Position numbers and translations under genes: made by a program
Source of the DNA: Sedimentitalea sp041224545
GTDB taxonomy: Bacteria; Pseudomonadota; Alphaproteobacteria; Rhodobacterales; Rhodobacteraceae
Direction of reading: 5' to 3'
Length of the DNA: 64,000 bases
NCBI RefSeq assembly: GCF_041224545.1
Contig: NZ_JBGFGP010000124.1
Span: 1-64,000, forward strand
Part shown: positions 53,172-62,260 of the stretch, piece by piece
Position numbering within the stretch: the first letter of the stretch is position 1
Layout: every line of letters starts with the position of its first letter
Notes under the pieces: model-generated
Seen by the model: the letters and a program-made list of their open reading frames with translations, nothing else
What the model was told of the DNA's origin: nothing
Databases searched by the model: none

Positions 53172-53597
53172 ATGATGGACAGAATTCTATGTGCGATCGA
53201 CGGGTCGAAAGCGGCGCAGAGAGCGGTCGATTTCGGCGTTGCCCTTGCAGAGAAATGCGGAGCGGAAATCCGGTTCATCACCGTATCGACCGTGTCCCAG
53301 GCAAGCGCCGCCGACAGCCCGTTTTGGGATACCAAGCTGTTCAATGCGGGCGAAGACCTGATCAGGAAAGAGCTTTCAGATGCGCTCGAACATGCCGCTG
53401 CCACATCCGTCAACGCGACCTGCGCCACCGTGCACGGTCGTGATGTGGCTGCGGCCATCGTCGGCTATGCGTTGCATGAGGGTTTTGACCACATCGTCAT
53501 GGGATCGACCGGTCACACCGCCTTTGGCCGGTTGCTCACCGGGTCTGTCGTCGATGATGTATTGAAGCGCAAGCATCCGCCAGTAACGGTCGTATGA
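53172..53597 (+). CDS. UspA-family universal stress protein
   Basis: 141 residues, one Usp domain. N-terminal DRILCAIDGSKAAQRAVDFGVALAEKCG, and the ATP-binding pattern G-2x-G-9x-G-S in GSTGHTAFGRLLTGSV (about 116-131), which implies ATP binding. In several transporter operons Usp proteins bind ATP and modulate transport; here it follows the permease by 12 bases. It overlaps the next gene by 4 bases. Confidence 0.92.
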   Translation: MMDRILCAIDGSKAAQRAVDFGVALAEKCGAEIRFITVSTVSQASAADSPFWDTKLFNAGEDLIRKELSDALEHAAATSVNATCATVHGRDVAAAIVGYALHEGFDHIVMGSTGHTAFGRLLTGSVVDDVLKRKHPPVTVV

Positions 53598-54262
53598 TGA
53601 GCGTCGCCGCCGCTTTTGCAGTGGTCGGGACCGCGGCGCTTGGTGCCCTCTATATCAAGGGAGCTCGGCACGAGAGATCGCGCCGGGCTATTCTGCTGGA
53701 CAACTGTCTTGATCTGATCTCGCGGCCAGAGATCACGTTGGAACAAAACGGATATCCCGTTCTTTCAGGCAAGCGGGACGGATATGAAGCCGAGCTCAAG
53801 CTCTTGGCCGACACCATCCAGTTGCGCAAGTTGCCCGTCCTGTGGCTGATCGTGACAGTTCGGAGACCGCTGCCGATACCCGGCGTGTTGGACATGATGC
53901 TTCGGGCGAACAACACGGAATATTACTCTCCCCACGGTGAACTGGACGAAACAATCCCGTTGCCCGAGGGATGGAACGATCAAATGACCATCCGCAGCGA
54001 TAACGCAGAGGCTGTGGCCCCCCTGCTCGATCGCCTCAAGGCGCAGGTCGAATATTTCAACGAAGAAGCGCGCGGCAAGGAAATTCTGATTACGCCGAAA
54101 GGTATCAGACTGATCTACCGCATTGATGAGAGCGACCGGGGGCACTACCTCGTGACCCGACTGCCCAAATTCGAAAACGGAACCGTGGACCGGGAAACAG
54201 CCGACCGCCTGCTGGCGCAGGCCAAGGCTATCGGTGATATTGTAGAAGGATCTTTGCAATGA
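53594..54262 (+). CDS. membrane-anchored protein of unknown function
   Basis: 222 residues: one N-terminal hydrophobic segment (VAAAFAVVGTAALGALYI) followed by a soluble domain of about 200 residues (LPVLWLIVTVRRPLPIPGVLDMMLRANNTEYYSPHGELDET, EILITPKGIRLIYRIDESDRGHYLVTRLPKFENGTV). I recognise no family. Coupled to the Usp gene and the next gene by 4-base overlaps. The soluble domain could face either side; placement in the permease module suggests a linked role. Confidence 0.7.
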   Translation: MMSVAAAFAVVGTAALGALYIKGARHERSRRAILLDNCLDLISRPEITLEQNGYPVLSGKRDGYEAELKLLADTIQLRKLPVLWLIVTVRRPLPIPGVLDMMLRANNTEYYSPHGELDETIPLPEGWNDQMTIRSDNAEAVAPLLDRLKAQVEYFNEEARGKEILITPKGIRLIYRIDESDRGHYLVTRLPKFENGTVDRETADRLLAQAKAIGDIVEGSLQ

Positions 54263-54540
54263 GCGAACAGGACCGCCCCCCATACCACCCGGCGCTGGTC
54301 ATGGTCGTGTCGGCCTTCCTTACCGGCATGGGGCAGGTCATGAACGGGCAGCCCAACCGGGGCCTGATGATGGCGTTCACCGCATTGTCCCTTGCCTGGG
54401 TCAGCTACAACCTGACGACGCCGGACCACAGCTTTGTCGGCCGATACGCCGGCGGCTTCATGATCCACGCCATCGCATTCATGGACGCGTTCCGTGTTGC
54501 CCGCTTTCGTTGGCACGAATGGATCGTCAATTCCCGTTGA
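54259..54540 (+). CDS. small TM2-like membrane protein
   Basis: 93 residues, two membrane segments. The segment FLTGMGQVMNGQPNRGLMMAF resembles the GxGQxYNGQxxKGL core of TM2-type small membrane proteins, though I would not call the domain firmly. Overlaps the previous gene by 4 bases and ends the seven-gene run. About 150 bases later an IS630 remnant begins. Confidence 0.72.
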   Translation: MSEQDRPPYHPALVMVVSAFLTGMGQVMNGQPNRGLMMAFTALSLAWVSYNLTTPDHSFVGRYAGGFMIHAIAFMDAFRVARFRWHEWIVNSR

Positions 54541-54689
54541 TCCGGCCGCTGCCCTCCCCTGACAAATCAAATTCAGCTATTTTGAGGTATGTTGCGGCGG
54601 TTTTGCCCTTCTACATCACTACGGCTTCAATTGAGCAACGGAACAGCAGGTGCGCACCTTCTGTTCTTGCCGCGCGTATGACGCTGCGG

Positions 54690-54910
54690 AGGACTTACCG
54701 CTTGTCATCCATCGCCACCACGTCGCCGGGTGCGAGCGTCGGCACCAAGAGGCTCTTGACGTATATACGGTAGATATCACCGTTCACTGGCCCGTCAAAG
54801 CCCCGGGCGCGTCGATCCGGTCATGATGCAGCGCGGCGATGAAGGTCGGCGTGTCCGGTGACAGAACGGGGCGACGCCCGGCAGGCGCGTGCTCATCGAC
54901 GAGCAGCCTT
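54690..54910 (-). pseudogene. IS630-family transposase remnant
   Basis: Minus-strand translation gives TPTFIAALHHDRIDAP, then after one frameshift near 54800 FDGPVNGDIYRIYVKSLLVPTLAPGDVVAMDD, matching the central catalytic region of IS630 transposases (the usual text is near PTLRPGDVVVMDN). The fragment stops at about 54694. Neither end of the element is visible. Bases 54541-54690 and 54910-54958 hold nothing else recognisable. Confidence 0.75.
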
Positions 54911-54958
54911 CGTCAGGGAATTGAACGGACCCGGCGCTGGACGATTATACTTCCCGGA

Positions 54959-55750
54959 TCAGCCCCCATCGGGCTTTCGCTTGGCGAGAAAGGCATTCAC
55001 AGCTTCTGCGTGCTCTGCCGTCTTGTGTGCAAGTGCCTGATAGGCAGCAGACAACTCAAGCAAACTGCTCAGGCTGCTCATCTGGCCCTCGCGCAGCAGC
55101 CGTTTGGTAAGCCGAAGAGTTGGGCCTGGATTGGCGGCTATTCTGTTGGCCAGGGCCCGAGTCTCATCCATGAGCTGATCGTCGGGCACCACGCGGCTGA
55201 CCAGCCCGCAATCCAGTGCCGCCTGCGCATCAAGCATTTCCCCGGTAAACGCCATTTCCGCCGCCTTGGACATTCCAACCACCCGGGGCAGCAACCAGGC
55301 TCCGCCGTCTCCTGGGATCAGACCCAACTTGATGAAGCTCTCTGCGAATTTCGCGCTTTCGCCCGCGATCCGAATGTCGCACATGCAACTCAGGTCACAG
55401 CCCGCCCCTATGGCATAGCCGTTCACCGCCGCGATCATTGGAACTTCAAGATTGTACATGGCCAGTGTCAGCCGCTGGATCCCCTGCTGGTACTCGGTGC
55501 GTATCGGCATCGGCCTGAGCGCGTCATCCTCGTATTTCTTCATGTCCCTTACATCGCCGCCGGCGGAAAAAGCTGCGCCTGAGCCAGTCACGATGACAAC
55601 GCGAACCGAAGGGTCCCTCTCTATCCTGGCTGTCGCTTCGACGAACTCTTCAACAGCAGAGTTTCCGGTCAGAGGATTCCGCCTGTCAGGGTCGTTCATC
55701 GTCAAGGTGACGACTGGCCCGGCCTGATCGTACTTCAGGAAATTGGTCAT
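54959..55750 (-). CDS. enoyl-CoA hydratase/isomerase-family protein
   Basis: 263 residues, normal crotonase length. Oxyanion-hole motif GSGAAFSAGGDVRDM, glycine-rich loop VNGYAIGAGCDLSCMCDIRIAGES (Asp where hydratases have Glu in the first catalytic position) and FAESFIKLGLIPGDGG (second Glu kept). Hydrates or isomerises a 2-enoyl-CoA. Last gene of a catabolic operon; it is 14 bases downstream of the acyl-CoA dehydrogenase at 55765. Confidence 0.92.
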   Translation of the reverse strand: MTNFLKYDQAGPVVTLTMNDPDRRNPLTGNSAVEEFVEATARIERDPSVRVVIVTGSGAAFSAGGDVRDMKKYEDDALRPMPIRTEYQQGIQRLTLAMYNLEVPMIAAVNGYAIGAGCDLSCMCDIRIAGESAKFAESFIKLGLIPGDGGAWLLPRVVGMSKAAEMAFTGEMLDAQAALDCGLVSRVVPDDQLMDETRALANRIAANPGPTLRLTKRLLREGQMSSLSSLLELSAAYQALAHKTAEHAEAVNAFLAKRKPDGG

Positions 55751-55764
55751 GGTGATCCTTTCAT

Positions 55765-56754
55765 CTACAATTCAATCGGCATTTTTTTTCGGGCTGAGAC
55801 AGACAGCACGAATTCCAACGACGATTCCGTGGTGTTCAAAAGGGATTGCCCCAGTTTTCGGTTCCAGTAACTTTCCCCGCCATAAGCGATACGCGCCTCA
55901 ACCAGACGACGGGTGTAAAGTTGCAGATCATGTTCCTCTGTTATGCCAATGGCACCGTGGACCGCGTGGGCGATGGCGCCGACACGAACGGCCGCTTCGC
56001 TGACGCGGGATTTGGCAATGGCGCTGGCCGAGGGATCCGCAAAGCCAGCCAACCCTAATTCGGCAGACATGCGCGCAGCGTAACAGTGTTCTGCCATTTC
56101 GCCGATCTGCTGCTGTATCGCCTGTTGCTTCGCGATCGCCCGACCGAACTGTTCGCGTTCCATCGCGTGGGAAACGGTCATCTCAAGCAGACGGCCCATG
56201 GCACCCGCCATTTCGACAGCTCGCATCAGGGCGCCTATCCGGAACCAGTCTTGTCGCTCTAAGGCCAGACCATCGGGAGCATCATGAGGCCAGAGCAGAT
56301 CTGCACCCAGAATGCCTGACGAGGGGGATGCAAGCACGGTTGCCTCGTCAAGAGACAAGAGATTCCAATCCATTGGGTTGCGCGCGATCACGAAGCTGAC
56401 GACACGGCCAAACGGTACGTTAGACAGCATCCTGCCTTCCGCCGTGGTGTGCAGAGGCCCCGGCGCAATGGCGACGGCACCGGAACCCGACGGGACCGCC
56501 GATGCCGTGCGAGCCACTATCGTGTCACCCAGTGGCAGCGGGGCAGCGTGTGCGCCCGCCTGAAACAAGACCGGAGCCAAATCAATCAGGCTCAGCCCCG
56601 CCCCTCCGTCAGCCTCGGGGACCATGGCGTCGACAAAACCGGCATCAACCAGCTCGTTCAAAAGCGTTTCAATTTCACCCGTCTGCTCTGCCTTGCGGAC
56701 GTATTCAGCATTGCAGTGGGTTGCAAAGAGCTGTTTGGAGCTTTCTTCCAGCAT
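55765..56754 (-). CDS. acyl-CoA dehydrogenase-like protein (short)
   Basis: 329 residues, shorter than usual. The C-terminal half is clear (GRAIAKQQAIQQQIGEMAEHCYAARMSAELGLAGFAD, AVRVGAIAHAVHGAIGITEEHDLQLYTRRL), with a divergent N-terminal domain (LLNELVDAGFVDAMVPEADGGAGLSLIDLAPVL). Such short partners often form heterotetramers with a full-length acyl-CoA dehydrogenase, here the gene at 56772. Catalytic Glu not confidently located. 17 bases downstream of its neighbour, same operon. Confidence 0.85.
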   Translation of the reverse strand: MLEESSKQLFATHCNAEYVRKAEQTGEIETLLNELVDAGFVDAMVPEADGGAGLSLIDLAPVLFQAGAHAAPLPLGDTIVARTASAVPSGSGAVAIAPGPLHTTAEGRMLSNVPFGRVVSFVIARNPMDWNLLSLDEATVLASPSSGILGADLLWPHDAPDGLALERQDWFRIGALMRAVEMAGAMGRLLEMTVSHAMEREQFGRAIAKQQAIQQQIGEMAEHCYAARMSAELGLAGFADPSASAIAKSRVSEAAVRVGAIAHAVHGAIGITEEHDLQLYTRRLVEARIAYGGESYWNRKLGQSLLNTTESSLEFVLSVSARKKMPIEL

Positions 56755-56771
56755 TTTGTTGTCCTTGGTGC

Positions 56772-57914
56772 CTATCGCAATCCCAGACCGCGCGCGATCA
56801 TGCCGCGCAGAATCTCTCTGGTGCCGCCGCGGAGCGAGTAGCTGGGAGCTGCACGTGCGACAAATACCGTGGTTTCCATCAAAGAGCGCGGTGGCTGCAA
56901 TCGCGGATCAGCACTCAGCGCGTCCGCGATCATAACCGGGAGTTCCTGTTCGAAACTGGTGCCAAGATCCTTCACCATTGCGGCCTGGACAATCGGGCTT
57001 TCGCCGGCGGCCAGGCGAGCGGTGACCGCAATGCTCAGTTCGCGCAAGGTGGCAAGATGGGCGATCGCCCTGCCCAGTTTCTCATCATGCGACTGCGGCG
57101 TGGCGCGCAGCCAGTTCAGCCACCCGTCGAGCAGAACGATGCTACTGAGGATCCGTTCGGGCCCGGAACGTTCAAATGCAAGTTCGGCAGTGACCTGTTC
57201 CCATCCGCAGCCCTCATCGCCAATCAGCGTATTGTCGGGCAGGAAAACATCCTTGAAAAAAACTTCGGAAAAATGGGCGTCCCCGTTCAGGTCCTTAATC
57301 TCACGAATTTCCACCCGCGGAGCGGACAGGTCGATTACAAACTGAGATAGCCCTTGGTGCCGGTCAGCAGCGTTGCCTGACGTGCGCACCAGCGCAATCA
57401 TGTAATGTGACCGCGTGGCATTGGTGGTCCAGATCTTCTGTCCGTTCAACAGCCAGCCGCCATCGGTCTTTTTAGCGCGACTGCGCACGCTCGCAAGATC
57501 GGACCCCGCGTTTGGTTCGCTCATCCCGATACAGAAGAAGCTCTGTCCAGCGCAAATGCCGGGGAGATAGCGTTGCTTCTGCTCTTCCGAGCCATAGCGC
57601 TGGATCAAAGGACCGCTTTGCCGGTCCGCAATCCAATGAGCAGATACCGGCGCACCTGCGGCCAATAGCTCCTCGACGATGACATAGCGGCGAAAGAAAC
57701 CGGCTTCCTGGCCTCCATACTTCTTTTCAATCGAGAGCCCAAGCCAGCCCTTTTCTGCCATCTTCCGGCTGAATTCCGCAGAGAACCCCATCCATGAGCG
57801 CGCTCGGACAACAGCAGGTAGATTCGCGGTCTCCTGCTGCGCAAAGGCACGGACCTCGGCACGTACCGCTTCATCTTCTGCCGGCACGTTCGAGAGAGAT
57901 AAGGGACTCAACAT
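56772..57914 (-). CDS. acyl-CoA dehydrogenase
   Basis: About 380 residues. FAD and substrate motifs: FFCIGMSEPNAGSDLASVRSRAKKTDGGWLLNGQKIWTTNA, then EVFFKDVFLPDNTLIGDEGCGWEQVTAELAFERSG, and C-terminal SYSLRGGTREILRGMIARGLGL. It dehydrogenates an acyl-CoA at the alpha-beta bond and passes electrons to ETF. ATG 57914 is preferred over the GTG at 57938. The pair with the 55765 gene suggests a heteromeric dehydrogenase, as in branched or steroid acyl-CoA pathways. Confidence 0.9.
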   Translation of the reverse strand: MLSPLSLSNVPAEDEAVRAEVRAFAQQETANLPAVVRARSWMGFSAEFSRKMAEKGWLGLSIEKKYGGQEAGFFRRYVIVEELLAAGAPVSAHWIADRQSGPLIQRYGSEEQKQRYLPGICAGQSFFCIGMSEPNAGSDLASVRSRAKKTDGGWLLNGQKIWTTNATRSHYMIALVRTSGNAADRHQGLSQFVIDLSAPRVEIREIKDLNGDAHFSEVFFKDVFLPDNTLIGDEGCGWEQVTAELAFERSGPERILSSIVLLDGWLNWLRATPQSHDEKLGRAIAHLATLRELSIAVTARLAAGESPIVQAAMVKDLGTSFEQELPVMIADALSADPRLQPPRSLMETTVFVARAAPSYSLRGGTREILRGMIARGLGLR

Positions 57915-58027
57915 TATGTCGTACTTCCACGTCTGCACAAAAGCATATTTCGCGCCTCACACATGCTTGCTGGTACTTGCTACAGGCCCCGGCTGTGCCG
58001 GGACCTGCAGCCCGATAAAAGGCCGGG

Positions 58028-59041
58028 TCAGTTCAATTCGTTCATGAAAGCCTTCATCACGACGGTTCCCGGTTTGCCACGGGAATCCAGTTCCGCAGCC
58101 CATTCTACCCCGACGGATTCAAGCGAGTTACGGATTTCGGTAACATCGGCATCGGGCAGTGTTACAAATCTCACCCCGGCATCGGAAATCTTCTGCTTGT
58201 CACCTTCCACCAGATCATCAATCACGGCACAGGCGTGCCGGGTGGCGCGTTCGCCAGCTTCGGTCAGGGCCTGCTGAACGTCAGGCGAGAGACTGTCATA
58301 TTTGGATTGGCTGATCATGTATGCGGTTACAAAAGACCCAAGGTTCAAACCCTGTGTCGCCGTTTTCAGGTGCGGAGCCAGATCATAGGGAAATATGGAC
58401 CCATACGGAAACACGATCGCGTCCACAGTTCCACGCGACAGAGCTTCGCGAGCCTCGGGCGCTGACATCTGCACAGGGACTCCACCCAATTTGGTCATGG
58501 CAAGCGCCTGAGACCCGCCGCTGGTACGGATTTTCTGGCCACTGATGCTCTCAATCCCCGTAAGCTCTTTGGCCGAAAACAGCTGATAGGGTGGCAGGGC
58601 GAGCACCATCAGGGCACGAAGGCCTTCCGGGGCGTACTCCACCTCATCCAGAACGCCGCCGGGCTTCGCGAGTTCCCAATAGGCCATTGTCCCTTCGCAT
58701 GAACTGTCGAAAGTGCCAGGCAACTGGGCCACCGAACTGAGCGGCAACTTGTCCGCCAGATAGGACGCCCCGATATATCCGATGTCTGCAACACCGGTCT
58801 GGGTCAGCGAAAGCATGTCCTTTGCTTTGCCCAGCTGCTGCGCCGGGAAATACTCGATGCCGACTGCGCCGCTGGTGTTTTCCTCCACATCCTCGACGAA
58901 TGGCTTCAGCAGGTTTTCCGCTATATAGTGTCCTACGGGAAGACTGTCCGCCACGCGTAGCGTGACGTCCTGGGCCATCGCGGCGCTGGCACCGACACCG
59001 AGGGCAAGGCTCGCGATCAGGCATATCTTATTGTTTTTCAT
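58028..59041 (-). CDS. TRAP transporter solute-binding protein (DctP), second system
   Basis: 337 residues with signal peptide cleaved at Ala23-Gln24 (ASAAMAQ). Mature part: VTLRVADSLPVGHYIAENLLKPFVEDVEENTSGAVGIEYFPAQQLGKAKDMLSLTQTGVADIGYIGASY, typical DctP. Upstream in-frame sequence is a long non-signal extension, so ATG 59041 is used. The substrate is probably the acid that the neighbouring CoA-transferase and dehydrogenases process. Confidence 0.9.
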   Translation of the reverse strand: MKNNKICLIASLALGVGASAAMAQDVTLRVADSLPVGHYIAENLLKPFVEDVEENTSGAVGIEYFPAQQLGKAKDMLSLTQTGVADIGYIGASYLADKLPLSSVAQLPGTFDSSCEGTMAYWELAKPGGVLDEVEYAPEGLRALMVLALPPYQLFSAKELTGIESISGQKIRTSGGSQALAMTKLGGVPVQMSAPEAREALSRGTVDAIVFPYGSIFPYDLAPHLKTATQGLNLGSFVTAYMISQSKYDSLSPDVQQALTEAGERATRHACAVIDDLVEGDKQKISDAGVRFVTLPDADVTEIRNSLESVGVEWAAELDSRGKPGTVVMKAFMNELN

Positions 59042-59067
59042 GTACTTTCTCCTCCTTGAAAGACGTG

Positions 59068-60354
59068 TCATTGCATAGTCGAGGGCAGCCATAGAATGAT
59101 CTGGGGAAAGGCTGCCAGCAGGGCGATCACAATCAGATGCGCCCAGAAATGGGGCATGACTCCCCGGAACAGTTCGCCCAAGGGGCGACGAGTGTACCGG
59201 GCCACGACGAAAACATTCATTCCCATCGGAGGCGTGACCATACCAACTTCTGCGGTAACGACGATCAGGACGCCGAACCAAACCGGGTCAAAGCCCAACT
59301 GAGAAATGAGCGGCAGGGCCACAGGTACCGTCAGGATGAGAATGGCGATCTGATCCATGAAGAAACCAAGGATCAGGTATCCCACCAATATGACGGCAAG
59401 GATGATCCAACGGGATACCTCAAGGGTCCCGACCCAGTCTGCAAGATCATTGGTGACACGGGTCAGCGTAAAGAAATAGCCGAAAACATGGGCCCCCAGA
59501 ATGATGAAAAGGATCATGCAGGTTGTTTGAGCGGCCGAACGCAATGCCTGCCAGCTGTTCGAGAGAGTAAGCTTGCGCTCCCAAGCTGCGATCAGCATGG
59601 CACAGAAGGCCCCGATACCTGCGGCCTCGGTCGGCGTTGCTATGCCGGAATAGATCGTACCGGTAACGGCAAAGAACAGGATCAACACCGGGCCCACTCT
59701 TTTGAGCGAGCCGAACTTCTGGGCGAAACCATAGGCTTGCCCCTTGGGGGCCGCCTCGGGATCGCGCCAAACCAGAAAAGCGATGGTCAGCATGATCGTT
59801 GCTGTGACAAGGATTCCGGGGAAAACGCCCCCCACCAGCAGCGCTGAAACGGGGATATCCGCAATAATTCCATAGAGGATCAAGGCGATCGATGGCGGAA
59901 TAAGCATGGCCAGAGTTCCCGAAATCGCGACAACGCCTCCAGCCAGTTTCGGGTCGTACCCCTCTTTCAACATCGCCGGTATCGAAGTAGAGGCAAGCGT
60001 CGCCGCTGCCGCAGTGGATGACCCCGAAATCGCGCCGAAACCGGCCCCGGCCAGTGCCGTCGCCATCGCGACCCCACCGCGCAGACGGCCGACCCAGACC
60101 GTCGCGGCGCGAAACAGATCGTTTGCGACACCTGAAATGATGATGAATTCCGCCATCAGGATAAACATCGGTATCGTGATTATCTCGTAATCGCTGGCGG
60201 TAGAGAGGGGTGTGGTCTTGAGGATGCCTTGAAGGATCGGCCAGCCCCCGAACATGTACAGCCCTACGGCCCCTGATACGCCCATCGCAAGGGCCACGGG
60301 CAGGCCCGTCACTAGCAAGAGAAACAGAAGCACGAGAACAATTGTCACGGTCAT
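59068..60354 (-). CDS. TRAP transporter large permease (DctM), second system
   Basis: 428 residues from the ATG at 60354, about 12 membrane segments. GAGFGAISGSSTAAAATLASTSIPAMLKEGYDPKLAGGVVAISGTLAMLIPPSIALILYG is the DctM signature, and the C-terminus has VVTAEVGMVTPPMGMNVFVVA. It overlaps the small permease gene by 4 bases. The upstream in-frame stretch to 60513 overlaps the small permease gene and is not used. Confidence 0.92.
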   Translation of the reverse strand: MTVTIVLVLLFLLLVTGLPVALAMGVSGAVGLYMFGGWPILQGILKTTPLSTASDYEIITIPMFILMAEFIIISGVANDLFRAATVWVGRLRGGVAMATALAGAGFGAISGSSTAAAATLASTSIPAMLKEGYDPKLAGGVVAISGTLAMLIPPSIALILYGIIADIPVSALLVGGVFPGILVTATIMLTIAFLVWRDPEAAPKGQAYGFAQKFGSLKRVGPVLILFFAVTGTIYSGIATPTEAAGIGAFCAMLIAAWERKLTLSNSWQALRSAAQTTCMILFIILGAHVFGYFFTLTRVTNDLADWVGTLEVSRWIILAVILVGYLILGFFMDQIAILILTVPVALPLISQLGFDPVWFGVLIVVTAEVGMVTPPMGMNVFVVARYTRRPLGELFRGVMPHFWAHLIVIALLAAFPQIILWLPSTMQ

Positions 60355-60938
60355 TCGCCATGCTCCGCGGTTTTGGCGTCGGTATTTGCAGGCGCCGGCA
60401 CCTCGACCAGGTCCCGCTCGGAAAAAACCGAGGCCAGATGGAGCACGGCCCGATATCCGCATCGCAAGCAAAGCGTGGCCATGCCCGTCGCGAGAAGCGC
60501 ATAAGCGATCCATGTCGGCCAGGCTACAACCTCGGCTATGCGATCGTCCGACAAGAAAGCGTCACGTGCCTGGCTGATGCCAAGCCAAGTCATGATGGCA
60601 ATGAAGAGCGTCGAGGCGCCGTATCCCAGGCCCTGTGTGAGATGCCGCACCGGTCTGGGCAGAAACGGCACGAAGACATCGAGCGCAATATGACCGTGAT
60701 GGTTCAGGCTGTCGGACAACGCCAGAAAGAACACTGCACCAATCAAGTACAATCCGATCAGACTGTATGACCAGCTTAATGGCGCTGACAGAACATAGCG
60801 CAGGCAGACATCGATCACCACGATCAGCATGATGGCCGCCATGGCCAGTCCGGATATGCCGATCAGAACGGTCTCTGCGCGCCCCAACAGCGCAGAGACC
60901 GCATTTGCCGGTTTGTTCTCCTCCCTTACTCCTCCCAT
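60351..60938 (-). CDS. TRAP transporter small permease (DctQ), second system
   Basis: 195 residues, four membrane segments (for example LIGISGLAMAAIMLIVVIDVCLRYVL, YSLIGLYLIGAVFFLALSDSL). AGGAGG lies before the ATG at 60938. Overlaps dctM by 4 bases. The 152-base gap upstream to the acyl-CoA dehydrogenase shows no palindrome. Confidence 0.9.
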   Translation of the reverse strand: MGGVREENKPANAVSALLGRAETVLIGISGLAMAAIMLIVVIDVCLRYVLSAPLSWSYSLIGLYLIGAVFFLALSDSLNHHGHIALDVFVPFLPRPVRHLTQGLGYGASTLFIAIMTWLGISQARDAFLSDDRIAEVVAWPTWIAYALLATGMATLCLRCGYRAVLHLASVFSERDLVEVPAPANTDAKTAEHGE

Positions 60939-61090
60939 AGTTTCCTCCTGACTGGGTTTGGTAGCTTGCACTCAGAATCTTGCGAACCGTGCGTCCGTTC
61001 TGTTTTCCGACCTGCGTATGGTCGAACTGAAGGAGCATGACCGATCCTTGTCTGAAACTTCGTAATCTGTTCTGGGCATGGGCCTGTTCG

Positions 61091-62257
61091 TCAGTAGGAT
61101 TTCGGTAGGCCAAGTACTTTCTCGGCGATGAAGCAAAGGGCGAGTTGTGGAGAAACCGGCGCGATCCGCGGGATCAGACTTTCACGCAGATATCTTTCGA
61201 CATGATATTCCTTGGCGTAGCCGAAACCGCCGTGGGTCATTACCGCCGTCTGGCACGCGCTGAATCCTGCCTCGCCCGCAAGATATTTCGCGGTATTCGC
61301 AGAAGCACCGCACGGCAGCCCATTGTCATATTCCCAAGCCGCCTTCATGATCATCAACCAAGCCGCTTCCAGTTCCGCGTGACAGATTGCAAGCGGATGC
61401 TGAATCGACTGATTTTTGCCAATCGGGCGATTGAAAACCACCCGTTCACGAGCATATTCGGTTGCGCGCTTCAGCGCCGCAAAGCCAAGCCCTACTGCTT
61501 CTGCCGCGATCAGGATACGTTCCGGATTAAGTCCGTGCAGGATGTACTCAAAGCCGCGCCCTTCCTCACCGATCCGGTCGGTTTCAGGAATCTCGAAATC
61601 CTCGAAAAACAGTTCATTCGAGTCCACAGCCTTACGACCCATCTTGTCGATTTCCGAAACCTTGATGCGGGCTCGGTCAAACGGCGTATAAAACAAGGAC
61701 AGCCCGTGCGTTGGCGATCTGACCTCCTCCAGCGGTGTCGTACGCGCCAGGACCAATAGGTTGTCGGCTTCCTGCGCGGTGGAGATCCAGACCTTCTGAC
61801 CATTCACCACGTATTTGTCGCCTTGCTTCTCGGCCCGCAATTTCAATTGGGTCGTGTTCAGCCCGGTATTGGGTTCGGTAACAGCGAAACAGGCTTTCTC
61901 ACGCCCCTCGACCATAGGGCGGATCATCCGCTCTTTCTGTTCTTCTGTTCCGTACACGGCCACGGGATTGAGACCGAAAATGTTGATATGTACGGCGGAA
62001 GCGCCCGATAGCCCGGCTCCGGACTCCGAAATGGTGCGCATCATCAGGGCCGCTTCGGTAATACCCAGGCCCGCACCACCCTGCGCTTCGTCGGTGCATA
62101 TTCCGAGCCATCCCTCGACGGCCAGCGCATCGTAGAAATCCAAGGGAAATCCTCCCTCCCGATCGCGCTTCAACCAGTATTCGGCATCGAATCTTTCGCA
62201 GATCCGGCTCACTGCGTCGCGGATCGCTCTTTGATCTTCGGTCAGGGAGAAATCCAT
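61091..62257 (-). CDS. acyl-CoA dehydrogenase
   Basis: 388 residues, full length. Motifs CFAVTEPNTGLNTTQLKLRAEKQGDKYVVNGQKVWISTAQEAD, DSNELFFEDFEIPETDRIGEEGRGFEYILHGLNPERILIAAEAVG and MTHGGFGYAKEYHVERYLRESLIPRIAP. It dehydrogenates an acyl-CoA. The N-terminal DFSLTEDQRAIRDAVSRICERF is normal for the family. It starts 3 bases after the CoA-transferase stop, so the CoA ester made by that enzyme is its likely substrate. Confidence 0.94.
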   Translation of the reverse strand: MDFSLTEDQRAIRDAVSRICERFDAEYWLKRDREGGFPLDFYDALAVEGWLGICTDEAQGGAGLGITEAALMMRTISESGAGLSGASAVHINIFGLNPVAVYGTEEQKERMIRPMVEGREKACFAVTEPNTGLNTTQLKLRAEKQGDKYVVNGQKVWISTAQEADNLLVLARTTPLEEVRSPTHGLSLFYTPFDRARIKVSEIDKMGRKAVDSNELFFEDFEIPETDRIGEEGRGFEYILHGLNPERILIAAEAVGLGFAALKRATEYARERVVFNRPIGKNQSIQHPLAICHAELEAAWLMIMKAAWEYDNGLPCGASANTAKYLAGEAGFSACQTAVMTHGGFGYAKEYHVERYLRESLIPRIAPVSPQLALCFIAEKVLGLPKSY

Positions 62258-62260
62258 CTG

